Below, one piece after another: positions 45,451-56,768 of a DNA stretch of 64,000 bases. The stretch lies in the NCBI RefSeq assembly GCF_016801865.2, contig NC_068937.1:27863241-27927240 (forward strand), written 5' to 3'. The stretch comes from Culex pipiens pallens. Its lineage: Eukaryota; Arthropoda; Insecta; Diptera; Culicidae. Positions within the stretch are counted from its first letter, which is position 1. Each line of letters opens with the position of its first letter. The position numbers were made by a program, and so were the translations under genes. The notes under the pieces are model-generated. The model ran no database searches and was not told the DNA's origin. It was given only the letters and a program-made list of their open reading frames with translations.

Positions 45451-46990
45451 TTTTTAATCGTTGATTTTTTTAATTTTGATTTTTTAAATAATTTGTAATT
45501 TGAGAAATTGATAGATTAGACAAATAAAGAAATTGAAGAATTAAGAAAATGCGATATAAAAAAATGGTATTAAGAAAATTGAAATATTGATAAATTGGAA
45601 AAATTAGGAAATCGAGAAATGAGGAATTGAGAATCAAGGAGTGGGAAAAGTGATAAATTAGGAATTTAAGAAAAGACAAGCAATCTTGCTAAGCTTCAAA
45701 CTTAGTCTAGACACTTACAAAACAAGAAACTAAATGCAAAAATTCAAACTAATCAAAACCGTTTGAAATGCATTTCATCTCAAATCTCACCGACAGCATT
45801 TTTAGAAAGCAAGCAAAAGTAAAAGTGTCAAAAGTGACACTGAAAGGCAACAAAACAAAGCAAAAAAACGCGCTCACTAAATCCAAAAACCCCGCGCTCG
45901 ATGACAACTCGCTAATGGAATATTAATCAATACGCTAATGTTGTCAAATCTGAGTTGCCGCCTGCTCTCGGAGGCTGTGAAAGATATTCCGTTTTCGTTC
46001 AGCCTTTAAAAAAGCTGCTGAATTTGGCCGGTTTCTTATTTATGGAGGAAGAAATTAAGCCCGTCGGCCAATGGGTCGAAATTAGATCATGGGAGATAAA
46101 TCTGACCGCGTGTGAGTAAATGCGCGCACGTCCGACATGGTCGATTTCATTGATTAATTCCGATTGGATTTGGCCGGCTGTTGTGCTAAAAGTGGAGCAC
46201 ACGGGTTGACTTAATGAGCGCAAGTGGAGGAGGTGCGCTGGAAAGACAGTTTGAGTCGTGAAATCGTAGTGTGAGGATTTTTAAGTCTTAAATATTTTAC
46301 ATTTTCAACTACTTTTTGATGAAATTTACAATAGAAATGGGTTGCGTTGCGGAACCCTTCCCTAACACGGATGGGAACTTCAAAATCCTCAAAGCAAACC
46401 TACATTTAAATCGGTACAGCAGAAATAATTTTCTTTAGTAGCTTTGGAGTTAGTCTTCCAGCAGAGGTCCGTGTTGATTCCATGATTGATTAGCGACCAT
46501 CATCTTTTTTATTTGTTTTCGATTGTGGTCAATCGCTAGTAGTTTTGTTTTGTTTGCCTTATTGATCCTTTTTCCAGTCATGTTTTTCTTTATTCTTTTA
46601 TTAACCCATCGGACCTAAGTGGTCTACATGGTTTGGTTTGGCTCGAAGCCTTTTTAAAAACAAAATACAATTACAGTCAAGTTTTTCTTTATCGATCCTT
46701 CTGTACATAGTAGTCGTAGGTAAACATTGAAATATGTACCTCAATTTGTATGGGGTAAAACGATGCTGGAAGGATAAAAAACTTCTTTCAAAATGCAGTT
46801 TATTTTTTTTTTTTTTTGCAATGTGTGATCCGAATATACGATTAATAAACTGATCACAAACTTACCATGTCTTCGGCGAATCAAGAACACAATTTTAAAC
46901 GTTTTTTCTTACGTTTTGGCTTACTTCCCTGAGTATTTTATCGGCCCACAAACAAAAGCAACTTCATCGAACTGTCAAACGGAGGAAAAA
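45451..46990. other. AT-rich stretch with diverged copy of a terminal exon
   Basis: 45451-45680 is cryptically simple. 45700-46440 is unremarkable. At 46739-46689 (minus) a 16-codon open stretch ends DYYVQKDR-stop, resembling the end of the 81-aa gene at 48.0 kb (DYYILKDR-stop). Surrounding blocks (GGTCAATC, CTAGTAGTTTT, TTTATCGATCCTT) are shared too, so this is a diverged direct duplication. Confidence 0.45.
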
Positions 46991-47101
46991 GGTGTGAAAG
47001 CAGAAGAGATAAATTAGTGGGCGCCAGTTGAACTGAGAAGTGAGAGTTTTTACCGAAAAAAAGTGTAAAATGTGGTGAATTAACCGGAAATGTGAACTGG
47101 G

Positions 47102-47242
47102 ATGGCCAGCGGGACCGTCCCCAACGGATTTAAGAAAAGTTTAGCTGAGGTATCGTTTCAGCTATCCCGTTTAGTTTTTTTGTTTGTTTTGTTGTGTTCG
47201 GATTGTTTAAAAATTGCTACTAAAGCTACTATTTACAGTTAA
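47102..47242 (+). CDS. Possible small ORF or first coding exon
   Basis: ATG at 47102 follows an in-frame TGA 9 nt upstream. The frame reads MASGTVPNGFKKSLAE and then either meets a GAG|GTATCG donor at 47149 or continues for 46 codons through a hydrophobic stretch (RLVFLFVLLC) to a stop at 47242. An upstream segment (46965-47095) with CGAACTGTCAAACGG resembles a promoter or leader. No family recognised, no downstream exon found. 47243-48027 has no other supportable gene apart from the 3' end of the minus-strand gene. Confidence 0.3.
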   Translation: MASGTVPNGFKKSLAEVSFQLSRLVFLFVLLCSDCLKIATKATIYS

Positions 47243-48027
47243 AATACCATCGAAACTACTTTTTTCAAGCAGAAAAGGAAAAAATAACAGCTACTATTAC
47301 CATCGGAAAAAAAAACATTAAACTCTAAGAAAATAAACAACAATTCCAGTAAGTATCAGAAGATAGCGACTATTCAAAGTGATTATATTACAAAGTCGTC
47401 CTCCCTCTCAACCGACGACGATCTGATTCAGCCGGCAAGAGATGTTCGGCCACGTACCAACTAACACTTCGCAGAAAGTATGATTGGCGCCCGACTGATG
47501 GAAGGAAAGATGACTCCCCACACCCAAAAGGACAGAACTATACCAGCGGATCGTGATCTTTTATAGTCTAAAGTTGCCGTAGGTGATACCGGCTTTTTCT
47601 GGTGTACAACAAAAATCAAAGCGATTCAAAATTAAAATCGTTAGATTTGGATAAAAACTTAGCCTTCGAGATTTTATCTACGGTGTCGATACTTGTTTAG
47701 ATTTTCCAATTTGGCGTTACATTCCAGGTACTTGAATCTTACGTCCCGAGCAGAGATGATGTCTGCAACACAACATGCCGTGGTATACTATTTAAGTTAA
47801 CGGATGGCCCCTGGAATATTGAGTCTCGAGTGTTGCCCTAATGAGGTAATTACCCTCAGGGTGTTTTGTTATCTTTCGGAATGGCTGCTCCTGCTGGAAT
47901 AGGAGCATAGCTAAAAACTTATTTTGCTTTTTGAAAAGATCTATCGGACTAAGGATCTGTTGTCTATTTTGGTCAATCCTAGTAGTTTTCTTTACATTTG
48001 GAAGTTTTTTTCCTTCGAAGTTCTTCT

Positions 48028-50244
48028 TTATCGATCCTTTAGTATATAGTAGTCGTTGTTTCGCCAGATTCGGCGGATGTTTTCGGCGGCTTGCACCTGA
48101 AATATAACAGAGAAATAACATTTTTTAACGCCAATCATTAGCAGCAACATTTAACAGTTATTTTATCTTCACACAATAGACGTTTGCTGTTCTACCCGGG
48201 TCCTTGACTCCTCGAGCCACCCTGGTCGTAGCTGGGTGTATCCCATTTGGCATAAAGCCATTTGGCATAATGCCGTTTGGCATAATGGACGTTTGGCATA
48301 ACGGTCATTTGGCATAATGGCCATTTGGCATAATGGTCATTTGGCATAATGATGTTGAAATTTCAAAATAAAGTTAATATTTGAATTGCTTTAAGAAGAC
48401 CATATTTGATTGTGATGACTGCCGGCGAAAGCTGTTTTTTTCTTTCTTTAAGAATTTTTTTTTTGATTTAAAAACTGCTGGCTATGAGTGCCCAGAACTT
48501 GTAACGTTTGTTCAAAACGTTGCTCCACATGCTGAATATTGTTCCCAGGCCTATTTTTAGCCATTGAGCCCTAGATTGAGCCAAATATGTTCGACATTTA
48601 TAAAGGTTAATATTTCCTTTAAAAAAAGGGACACTTTCTAGGCTTGCGACAACTGCACAGAAAAAAAGTTGAATTTTTGAAGGTTGTAAATTTGGTTGGT
48701 TGAATATTATTTGTTTTTTGAGTAAAATTACCTAAAAAAAATTGGGATCCTGATGCATATTTATCAGAAACTGATGAATATTAACCAATTTCTGATGTAA
48801 AATTAATCTTTTTTTTTTGTTGACACAAGGACAAGGACGGAGGACCCCGTGGCGCGGTGGTTAGCGGCTTCGGCTGCCGATCCCTCATGTGCGCTAAAGG
48901 GCCCGGGTTCGATTCCCGCCCATCTCCTCTGGGTGTTCTGTGTTTGTCCCGTTAGTTAGTAAATTCAGTCTGAAAAGACGATATGATGTCTATTATTATT
49001 ATTAAAAAAAATCTGTCACCATTTCCTGATGAATATTACCATCATTTATTCTCTGTGTGCTAAAATAAGTTGAATTTTCCTTCTAAAACTGATTTTTTTT
49101 TTCGTTAAACAGGGGAAAATGCGCTTCAGCTGTGGTCACAACTCCTGCAAGTTTTCCTTCTTTTTTAAAAAATATTCACCCATATCAGAAGTCAAGAGAG
49201 TTTTCCCTTCTTTAAAGAAGGGAAAATTCAACTCATGTTAGTAGTTATCTCAAGTCAAAGAAAGTTTTCACTTCTTTAAAGAAAGGTAAATTCAACTTGT
49301 GTCAGCAGTTATCACAAGTCAAGAAAATTTTCCCTTCTTTAATGGAGAGAAAATTCAAACATATAGGGATAATTCAACTCGTGTTAGTAGTTATCACAAG
49401 TAAAGAGAATTTTCCATTTTTTAAAGAAGAAAAAAAAACTCACTGACTTGTGATGACTACTGACACAAGTTGAATTTACCTTTTTTTAAAGAAGTGAAAA
49501 CTTTCTTTGACTTGAGATAACTACCAACATGAGTTGAATTTTCCCTTCTTTAAAGAAGGGGAAACTCTTTGACTGCTGATATAGGTGAATATTTTTAACC
49601 CTCTAACGCCCATGGTTACTCCAGAGCACCTCTAACTTTTGTCTTCAAAATTAAATTTCTCTGCAACCATGCATTTTTTCATCCTAGTTCAACCTGCGTT
49701 AGTTTATATAGAATGTTAGCTTATAACCAATAAAATTTCATCCAATTTGGTCAAACCAGTTACAAGTAATGGTGATAAACGTAAAAAATCTCAATTTTGC
49801 TCTGGGCGCGAAGGGGTTAAAGGAAAGGAAAACTCGCTTGAGTTGTGACCACAGCTGAAGCGCATCATCCCCTTTTTAATGAAGAAAATTCAACTTTAGA
49901 AGGAAAATTCAACTTTTATCAGCAGTTGTCACAAGTCTAGAAAGTGTCCCTTTCTTTAAAGGATAAAGGGGAAATATACCCTTTCTAATCAAACACCTAT
50001 CTTCGTCATATGGAGAGTTTGATGCTCGATTAAAGCTCCAAAAATACTATTTAGGCTATAAACTTACCAGCAACAGCACCGCCTCAAGTAAGCACGCAAA
50101 TTCATGCCATTTACTGGCCAAAAAGATCAAATTTAATGCACTTTTGATCATAATTTCTATTTTGCGAGACCATTTCTCATCATGTTGGTGGCACACACAT
50201 CCACACGCAAGATGAGTGGTTAACTGCTTAACGAAAGTCGCCAT
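48028..50244 (-). CDS. Two-exon gene for an 81-aa protein of unknown function
   Basis: Exon 1 is 50244-50068 (59 codons from ATG) and ends at a consensus donor, CTGCTG|GTAAGTTT. Exon 2 is 48096-48028, after the acceptor CTGTTATATTTCAG. Both are phase 0 and join in frame to give a protein starting MATFVKQLTTHLACGCVC and ending YYILKDR. The middle (IEIMIKSALNLIFLASKWHE ... LLEAVLLL) is amphipathic to hydrophobic and could be a membrane or helical-bundle segment. The ~1.97-kb intron is filled by nested mobile elements. A short upstream frame ends in TGA overlapping the ATG. I recognise no family. A diverged copy of the terminal codons at 46.7 kb keeps the DYY.KDR reading. In exon 2 another frame stays open for 100 codons, so the model needs transcript support. 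Confidence 0.42.
48234..48352 (+). repeat. CATTTGGCATAATGG minisatellite
   Basis: Seven imperfect ~16-bp units (CATTTGGCATAAAGC, CATTTGGCATAATGC, CGTTTGGCATAATGG and so on) introduced by GGGTGTATCC. The same start and units occur inverted at 63614-63668 and flank the 10.4-kb palindrome. Confidence 0.85.
48656..49057. mobile_element. CACAG-ended MITE inserted in the palindrome's left arm
   Basis: Begins CACAGAAAAAAAGTTG and ends TTATTCTCTGTG. The uninterrupted right arm reads GACAACTGCTGATAAAAGTTG where the left arm reads GACAACTG[element]TGCTAAAATAAGTTG, so the insertion is visible by comparison. The duplication is at most 2-3 bp. Interior has TCTGATG / GATGAATATTA motifs and a SINE. Confidence 0.55.
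48839..49011 (+). mobile_element. tRNA-derived SINE
   Basis: The A box TGGCGCGGTGG (48850-48860) and B box GGTTCGATTCC (48906-48916) are at normal pol III spacing in a tRNA-like head. A ~70-bp unrelated body follows, and the tail is (TAT)n-A8 (ATTATTATTATTAAAAAAAA). Nested inside the CACAG MITE. The intact boxes suggest a fairly young copy. Confidence 0.75.
49599..49816. mobile_element. piggyBac-type MITE flanked by TTAA
   Basis: TTAA at 49595-49598 and 49817-49820 surrounds a 218-bp element with ends CCCTCTAACGCCCA and TGGGCGCGAAGGGG. It interrupts the right arm of the palindrome. Non-coding. Different family from the copy at 43185, though both have TTAACCC borders. Confidence 0.72.
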
Positions 50245-50304
50245 CAATATCTTTTCACTTGCGCTAACGATTTCAAAGCGCTTAAGATATGAAATTGCAT
50301 CCAA

Positions 50305-51001
50305 CTACCGACAACATGTTCTTTTGACCGTTACTTAGTCACTCACTTGAAAAATAATCCCGAAACATGTAAATAATTAGCAAGCGCCATCAAAAAAACA
50401 AACGCGCTAAGTCTTTTGACGTTTCATTTTTGACTATCCATTCTAATCGAAGGCTGAAGAAAACCGAGCGAGAAGCGAAGGCAAATAAAGAACAAAGGGT
50501 GGCCACCAACACCACCAGCAGCGCTTGTGGTGTTGCCAGGAAACTTTCTCTATAAATGCTACTTTTCGTGAGTGTTCGCTTAAAATTTCATCAATTTTGG
50601 CAGCACGAAGCAGACCCAAACGAGCGTTGGAAGAAAAAAAGAACTAAGCTGAAAATACAAAAATGGGCGTGGCCCAATGCACACAACTGATTAGAATGCG
50701 TTTTTGAAATATTTTTTTAAAATGCTTGTAAAAGGAATAGCATAACTTTTAATAAAAGTGAAAATAAACAGAAATGTTCACAAAAAGTTGCTCTACTCGT
50801 TGGTGTACTTGGTTTTACTGAATTTTCAAGGAACACTCCAGATTATCCAGCATCATTCTAACAAGACCGCTTATTAGGCTTAAAATGGGTTTATTTCCCC
50901 TATAAACCTTGAGTCAGCAGTTGAGAGTTCAAAAAAAATGACCCGCAGCTTTTTTGGGTTAGATTCAAAGCTGAAGACGGTGAATTGATATGTTTCTACG
51001 T
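50305..51001. promoter_or_regulatory. Upstream region of the 81-aa gene, otherwise gene-free
   Basis: Upstream (minus strand) of exon 1 are TGACGTTTCATTTTTGAC-like blocks on plus at 50417-50436 and a GC-richer patch (50455-50560). CTCTATAAATGC at ~50549 on plus resembles a TATA box but points away from the minus-strand gene. No start site could be fixed. Confidence 0.25.
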
Positions 51002-52208
51002 ATCCAGGTTTTTAAGCGAAAATGGCGTTCGAAAGGTGAACGCCCGAAATGTCAAAATCACGCAGTAACACCAACATTGAGCATGAGCATGAGCATGAGC
51101 ATGGTTGACTGCCAATGAGCTGCTACTCCGTTATTGACAGATCAGCTGAAGTTAAACAATGAATCAAAAATGATCAGTGGGAGCCAACCATCCGTTCACT
51201 GTTTAACCTCTGAAGATCCCGACTTTATTAGTCAATACCGGCGCCCTCCCAAGAAGCCTGCAGTTCAACGAAAGGGAGGAATGTTAGTCCGATAGTTGAA
51301 GTTGCAGACTCATCAACCACACAGTTTTTCACTATATACTTGTTGATACCGCTTGAGACCGTTGAATCCACAGCATCTCCTTCAAGCATCACGTGATTAA
51401 TATTTTTTTGGGTTAGTAGGATAAGGTATTGGCTTTTCGATGCCTCCCGAGCTACGACGCTATGGGGAGGACTTTCATAACAGACCCGTCGGCGAGCCTT
51501 CAGAGCAACGATGCTATAGGAAGGTCTTTCTGGTTAACACACAAAATCACTCACACACAGTTATTTTGCTCCACTATTAACTCGACGATCCAAATTTTCA
51601 GTGCGTCTTTCGATCATTATATAGAAATGGCTTTTTCACCGCAAACAAATTAGTTTGAACACAATCCACCCGACGCCGTGCCTTCCGATCAACGATGATA
51701 TAGGAAGGGATTTGAAAATCACAAAACAATAAATTAAGACACACACAATTCACGACCAAAGGCACACAAAAAAAAAATCACTTTTCACTCCGAATATTTT
51801 TTACACCACCTTTACAAATTATGCACTAACCCCATACGAATAGCGATACAAAAGCACACAAAAAAATTAACCTGAAAAATCACGACTTCGCGTCCCCACT
51901 TCCAGCGCACCAATGATGCTATTATTCAATTACCACAGTCACTCACCCCATACGAATAGCGACACAAAAGCACACCAAAAAAATTAACCTGAAAAATCAC
52001 GATTTCGCGTCCCCACTTCCAGCGCACCAATGATGCTATTATTCAATTACCACAATCACTCAAAATCACGCAGTAACACCAACATTACGAAAAAAGTGTA
52101 CCATGGCATGACAGCCACATTTTTTTTTTCTAATGTTGGTGCTACTGCGCGATTTTGACATTTCGGACGATCATCATTTGAACGCCATCTTCGCTTAAAA
52201 ACCTCGAT
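51002..52208. mobile_element. TIR element with internal ~115-bp duplication
   Basis: The left end ATCCAGGTTTTTAAGCGAA and right end TTCGCTTAAAAACCTCGAT are inverted. Further in, ATGTCAAAATCACGCAGTAA and its inverted copy (~52135-52175) extend the arms to ~85 bp; a direct copy of that block is also at 52067. CCCCATACGAATAGCGA recurs at 51830 and 51947 as a ~115-bp tandem duplication. (GAGCAT)n lies at ~51078-51102. No transposase. Confidence 0.55.
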
Positions 52209-52641
52209 ATGACTAAGTGGAATGCTTTCAATTCAAATAAAAATCTCACTTTTGTGTATATTCGAATGGAAGTAGCGCCACTTGCTGATAAAATAAATAT
52301 TCACCTTGTAATATTAATGAGTATGTGACAAAATGGGTGAATTTTGCGGGATTTTCAGGGCATGATAACCTGGATGTACTAAGCCCGAATCCCAAATATG
52401 AGCTTGATTGGTTGTGACAGGACCTGGCACTTTGACTTCAAATACTAAATGGGATTTAAACCCGTATTATCAGTGCGTTTTGGTTTTGAGTGTTGAGTCC
52501 CTTAATGATTTTTGAATTTTTCATCAACCTCACGAGCTCATAGTTCTTGTTACAGGGAACACCCAGGAACAACCAGGGAACCGAAGAGCGCGAAAAGATT
52601 CGTCAAATATTAAATAAAAATGTTACAGAATTTTCTTCTTT

Positions 52642-52803
52642 AAGCTCTTCTGGCAGCACTTGCTGCTACTGCGGAAGAGATTGAGGCAGCCCACAGAGAA
52701 TTTTGGCTCGAGCTTCGACTCGATTCAGGCTCGATCTCAAGCCAGATCGACTCGAGGCTCGAGCCAAAATTCTCAGTGGGCAAGCAAGCTGCCAGAAGAG
52801 CTT
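52642..52803. repeat. Nested perfect inverted repeats (snap-back MITE)
   Basis: AAGCTCTTCTGGCAGC (52642-52657) is exactly inverted at 52788-52803. Inside, CACAGAGAATTTTGGCTCGA (from 52692) faces TCGAGCCAAAATTCTCAGTG (to 52778). The inner 87-bp unit is probably a tiny MITE sitting in an older hairpin. 52209-52641 and 52804-53177 show no gene. Confidence 0.6.
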
Positions 52804-53789
52804 GAAGAAATAGTTGAAATTTTCAGCGGTGGTGTTATAAATTCTGTAACATTCAAAAAATTGCATCGTTTTCTAAATGTCAAGCTTTAAGCGGTGTACG
52901 CACATCGGAAGGAACCGGTCAAGAAAAATTTCAAATGGGCAGCAGCAGCAGCGAAAGCAAGCCAGAGAGGGTGAAGAAAAGCCCCAAGAAAACGCTCCCT
53001 CTCCTTTGTTCTGCTGTTCGTAAAGCTGTTTCTTGACCCCTTTCCTTCCGATCTCCATACTAGCCTTTAAAATTTACAAAAACTGCTGTCCTCATTCAAA
53101 CTGTAGTGCCGATTGATCCCAGTCTATGGAAATGAATAATTTTGAAAATTTAATATCATTATGCCAAACATCCATTACACAGCGTAACAAAATATTTTTT
53201 TTTATTTTTTGGCAGCACGAAAAAAAATGCTCCTCTAGGGATCGGCTTCCCGAACAAAATGCAACCTGGCGCATATTTTTATTGTTATCCTAACTCGAGA
53301 TATTCAATGCAGAAGTTTTGCATATGAATCACCCCCCGTCGGAAAATATTTTTTATTTTGTTTTCTCTGTAACTTTTGATCAATTAGGTCTTTTTGGACG
53401 CTTCCGGTGTCATTCGACGGTAAATTGTTAGAAAAACTCAAGATTTGGTCCCATTGGCCGGTTCCCGTAACCGGTTCCGGAGGAAATCCGGAATATTGGC
53501 CAAAACTGTGCAAAAACTTCAAAATTTTGAAGTTTTTTGCTCTTAATGCGAAGTGAACGCACTATAGCATGAAACAATCCATACAAACTAAAAAAAATTT
53601 GGTCCCAGCATGTTTGAAGGTGTTTAATTGAAAAGGTGGCCATTGAGAACCGGTTCCGGTGAATCCGGATCCGGAAACTCCGGAAAAAATTAAGCAATAT
53701 TTTCACAATTCCAATGTGTCAGACAGATATAAATAAAAGTGTTGTTGAAGCATTCTTTGCTACTTCATATTCATATTACCACAAAAACA

Positions 53790-56060
53790 TGGCCAAGTGG
53801 CCAACGGGAACCTGCTCTGAATGTTCCGGATCAGGGAACCTGTGGAAATTATATATTTTTTATTAATGTTATGAAGCAGTTTTTATTAAGACATTTTCAA
53901 TGTATCTGGAAAAAATCTGAATTGATTCAAAATCAAAATCAGAAATGTGGCCAAGTGGCCAACGGGAACCCGTTCTGAATATTCCGGATCAGGGAACCAG
54001 TGGTCACTTGAAATGTGTATTAATTTAAAATAGCATAATTTAATTAGGAAATTTTCTAGTTTTCTACAAAAATCAGAATTAATTAAAATCAGAATCAGAA
54101 ATATGCCCAGGTAACCAACAGGAACCCGTTTTAAATGTTCTGGATTAGGGAACCAGTGAACATTTGAAGTTTTTATCAAGTTTTCAAAAAACATATTTAG
54201 ATTAATGAAATTTAAAAATTCCTGTAAAAATTAGGAACATATTCGATATCAGAATTAGAAATATTGCCAAGTGGCCTACGGGAACTCGTTCTGAATGTTT
54301 CGGATCATGTTACCAGAGGAAATTTGAATTTTTAATTAATTTTAAAAATGCATATTTTAATTAATGAAATTTTTAAATCCCTGGAAAATCTGAATGTATT
54401 TAGAATAAGAAATAAAAATGATGCCAAGTGGCCGACTGTTCCGGATCAGCGAGCCAGTGGTCACTTGGCATATTTTAATTTAGAAATTTTCTAGATTTCT
54501 AGAAAAATCTGAATTTATTTGAAATCAGAATTGAAAATGTTGTCAAGTGGCCAACGAGAATCTGTTCTGAATGATCCGGATCAGGGAACCAGAAATCACA
54601 TAAAAAGTTTATTAATTAAATAAAAAACATTTGTTTAATTAAGAATATTTCTAAATCTAAAAAAAAAATCTAAATTTATTTTAAATCATACTTAAAAATT
54701 TTGCCAAGTGGCCAACGTGAACCTGTTCTGACTGGTCACAATTTTTATTAATTTAAAAAATATATATTTATTTTACTGATTTGTTTTAAAGTTTTGGAAA
54801 AAATCACAGTTTATTTAAAATCAGATTTAGTAAAATTGCCAAGTGGCCAACGGAAACCCATTCTGAATGTTCCGGTTCAGGGAACCAGTGGTTACTTGAA
54901 ATGTTTATTAATTAAAAAAAGCATATTTTAATAAGGAAATTTTCTAGTTTTCTAGAAAAATCTGAATTTATTCAAAATCAGAATCAGAAATGTGGCCAGG
55001 TGACCAACAGGAACCCGCTTTAAATAATCCGGATTAGAGAACCAGTGAACATTTGAAATTTTTATCATGTTTTCAAAAACATATTTTGATTAATAAAATT
55101 TTAAAATTCCTGTAAAAATTAGAATATATTTAAAATTAGAAATCAAAATGTTGCCAAGTGGCCAACTGTTCTGGATCAGGGAACCAGTGTTCACTTGACT
55201 TTTTGTTTTGTTTATTTTATAAAGCATATTTCAATTATGAAATTTTCTAGATTTCTTGGAAAATCTAAATTTATTTGAAATCAGAATTGAAAATGTTGTC
55301 AAGTGGCCAACGAGAACCTTTTCTGACTAGTCACAATTTTTATTATTTAAAAAAAAATATATTTATTTTACAGATTTTTTTAAAAATTTTGGAAAAAATC
55401 ACAATTTATTTGAAAACAGAATCAGAAATGTTTCCAAGTGGCCAATGGAAACCCATTTTCAATGTTCCGGATCAGGGAACCAGTAGTCACTTGAAATGTT
55501 TATTGATTTAAAAAAAAAGCATAATTTAATTAGGAAATTTTCTAGTTTTCTAGAAATAGCAGAATTAATTCAAAATAAGAATCAGAAATGTGGCCAGGTG
55601 ACTAACAAAAACCCGTATTAAATGTTCTGGATTAGGGAACCAGTCCCAGAACATTTGATTTTTTTAATTAATTTTAATAAAGCATATTTAATTTTTATTT
55701 AAATTGCTGGAAAATCTGAATTTATTTAAAATTAGAAATATAAATGTTGTCAAGTGGCCATCGAGAACCTGTTCTGACTGGTCACAATTTTTATTAATTT
55801 AAAAAAAAAATACTGATTTTTGGAAAAAAATCACAATTTATTTGAAATCAGAATCAGAAATGTGGCCAGGTGACCAACAGGAACCCGTTTTAAATCTTCT
55901 GGATTAGGGAACCAGTGAACATCTGAAATTACTATCAAGTTTTCAAAAAACATATTTTGATTAATGAAATTTTAAAATTCCTGTTAAATATCAGAACATC
56001 TTCGAAATGAGAATTAAAAATGTTGCCAAGTAGCCAACAAGATCCTGTTCTGACTGGTCA
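53790..56060. repeat. ~155-bp repeats in left arm of giant palindrome
   Basis: A motif like TTGCCAAGTGGCCAACGGGA, followed ~35 bp later by CCGGATCAGGGAACCAGTG, recurs about 16 times at 112-160-bp spacing (for example 53792, 53948, 54265, 54422, 54541, 54702, 54837, 55153, 55298, 55433). AT-rich spacers alternate between two or three types. The reading frames in it are mirrored in the right arm and are not genes. Confidence 0.8.
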
Positions 56061-56768
56061 CAATGTTTATTAATTTATTATAAAGAATTACTTTCAAGTT
56101 ATTAAGAAAAATATTTTCAAGAATTACGCGAATTTGTTTTTTTTCCATTGATTGCAATGAAAATTTCTCATTAATAGATTTTTTTTCTGAAAATGTTTAT
56201 ATTTTCTTAATACGAACCGTCGAAAAATTTAGATGAAGATTATGTAGAGATTATTTTTTAAATGTATGGTTGAGAATTTCTCAAATAAAATTATTACTAC
56301 ACTTAACTCATTTCTTAATATGTCCGCCTCTGAATATGTAATTTCTTTTGAGTTTTGAGTAATGTTTTTTTCAAAATTTAAACATTTTTGGCGAAAAATA
56401 AAAAGATCAGAACATTCAAAAATTAATGCTTCATTATTCAAAATTCAAATTTCATCAATTCGAAACTTTTTTTTATATTTTAATAGTTTTTCTAAACAAT
56501 TTTTTAAAATTCAGATTATTTCATTCATATTATTAAAATTCAGATTATTTCCAAAATCGTAATTAAAATAATCCAAAATTTCTAAATTCAGAATTTTAAA
56601 AATCTCCAAAAAACTTAAAAATCAAAAATTCAAAATTTAATGAAAAATTCAAATTAAAAAAAAAATCAAAATTAAAAAAACAATATTTGAAAACTAAAAA
56701 ATATAAAATTTAAAACAATTTTGCAAACAAAAAAAAAACAAAAATCTCAAAATTCGCAAAAAAAATTT
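56061..56768. other. Left transition to satellite core
   Basis: AT-rich, not mirrored in the right half. 56400-56768 grades into AAATTCAAAATT-like cryptically simple sequence before the pure array starts. Confidence 0.5.

Larger units (their letters stand above)
48609..49978. mobile_element. Palindromic foldback element with internal ~62-bp repeats
   Basis: The outer parts AAGGGACACTTTCTAG (left) and CTAGAAAGTGTCCCTTT (right), then GCGCTTCAGCTGTGGTCACA (~49121) and TGTGACCACAGCTGAAGCGC (~49843-49862), are inverted. The centre is near 49435. Each arm holds several ~62-bp repeats with CCCTTCTTTAAAGAAGGG and a TAGTAGTTATC-type segment. The left arm is split by the CACAG MITE and the right arm by the TTAA MITE. 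Lies in the intron of the 81-aa gene. Confidence 0.7.
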
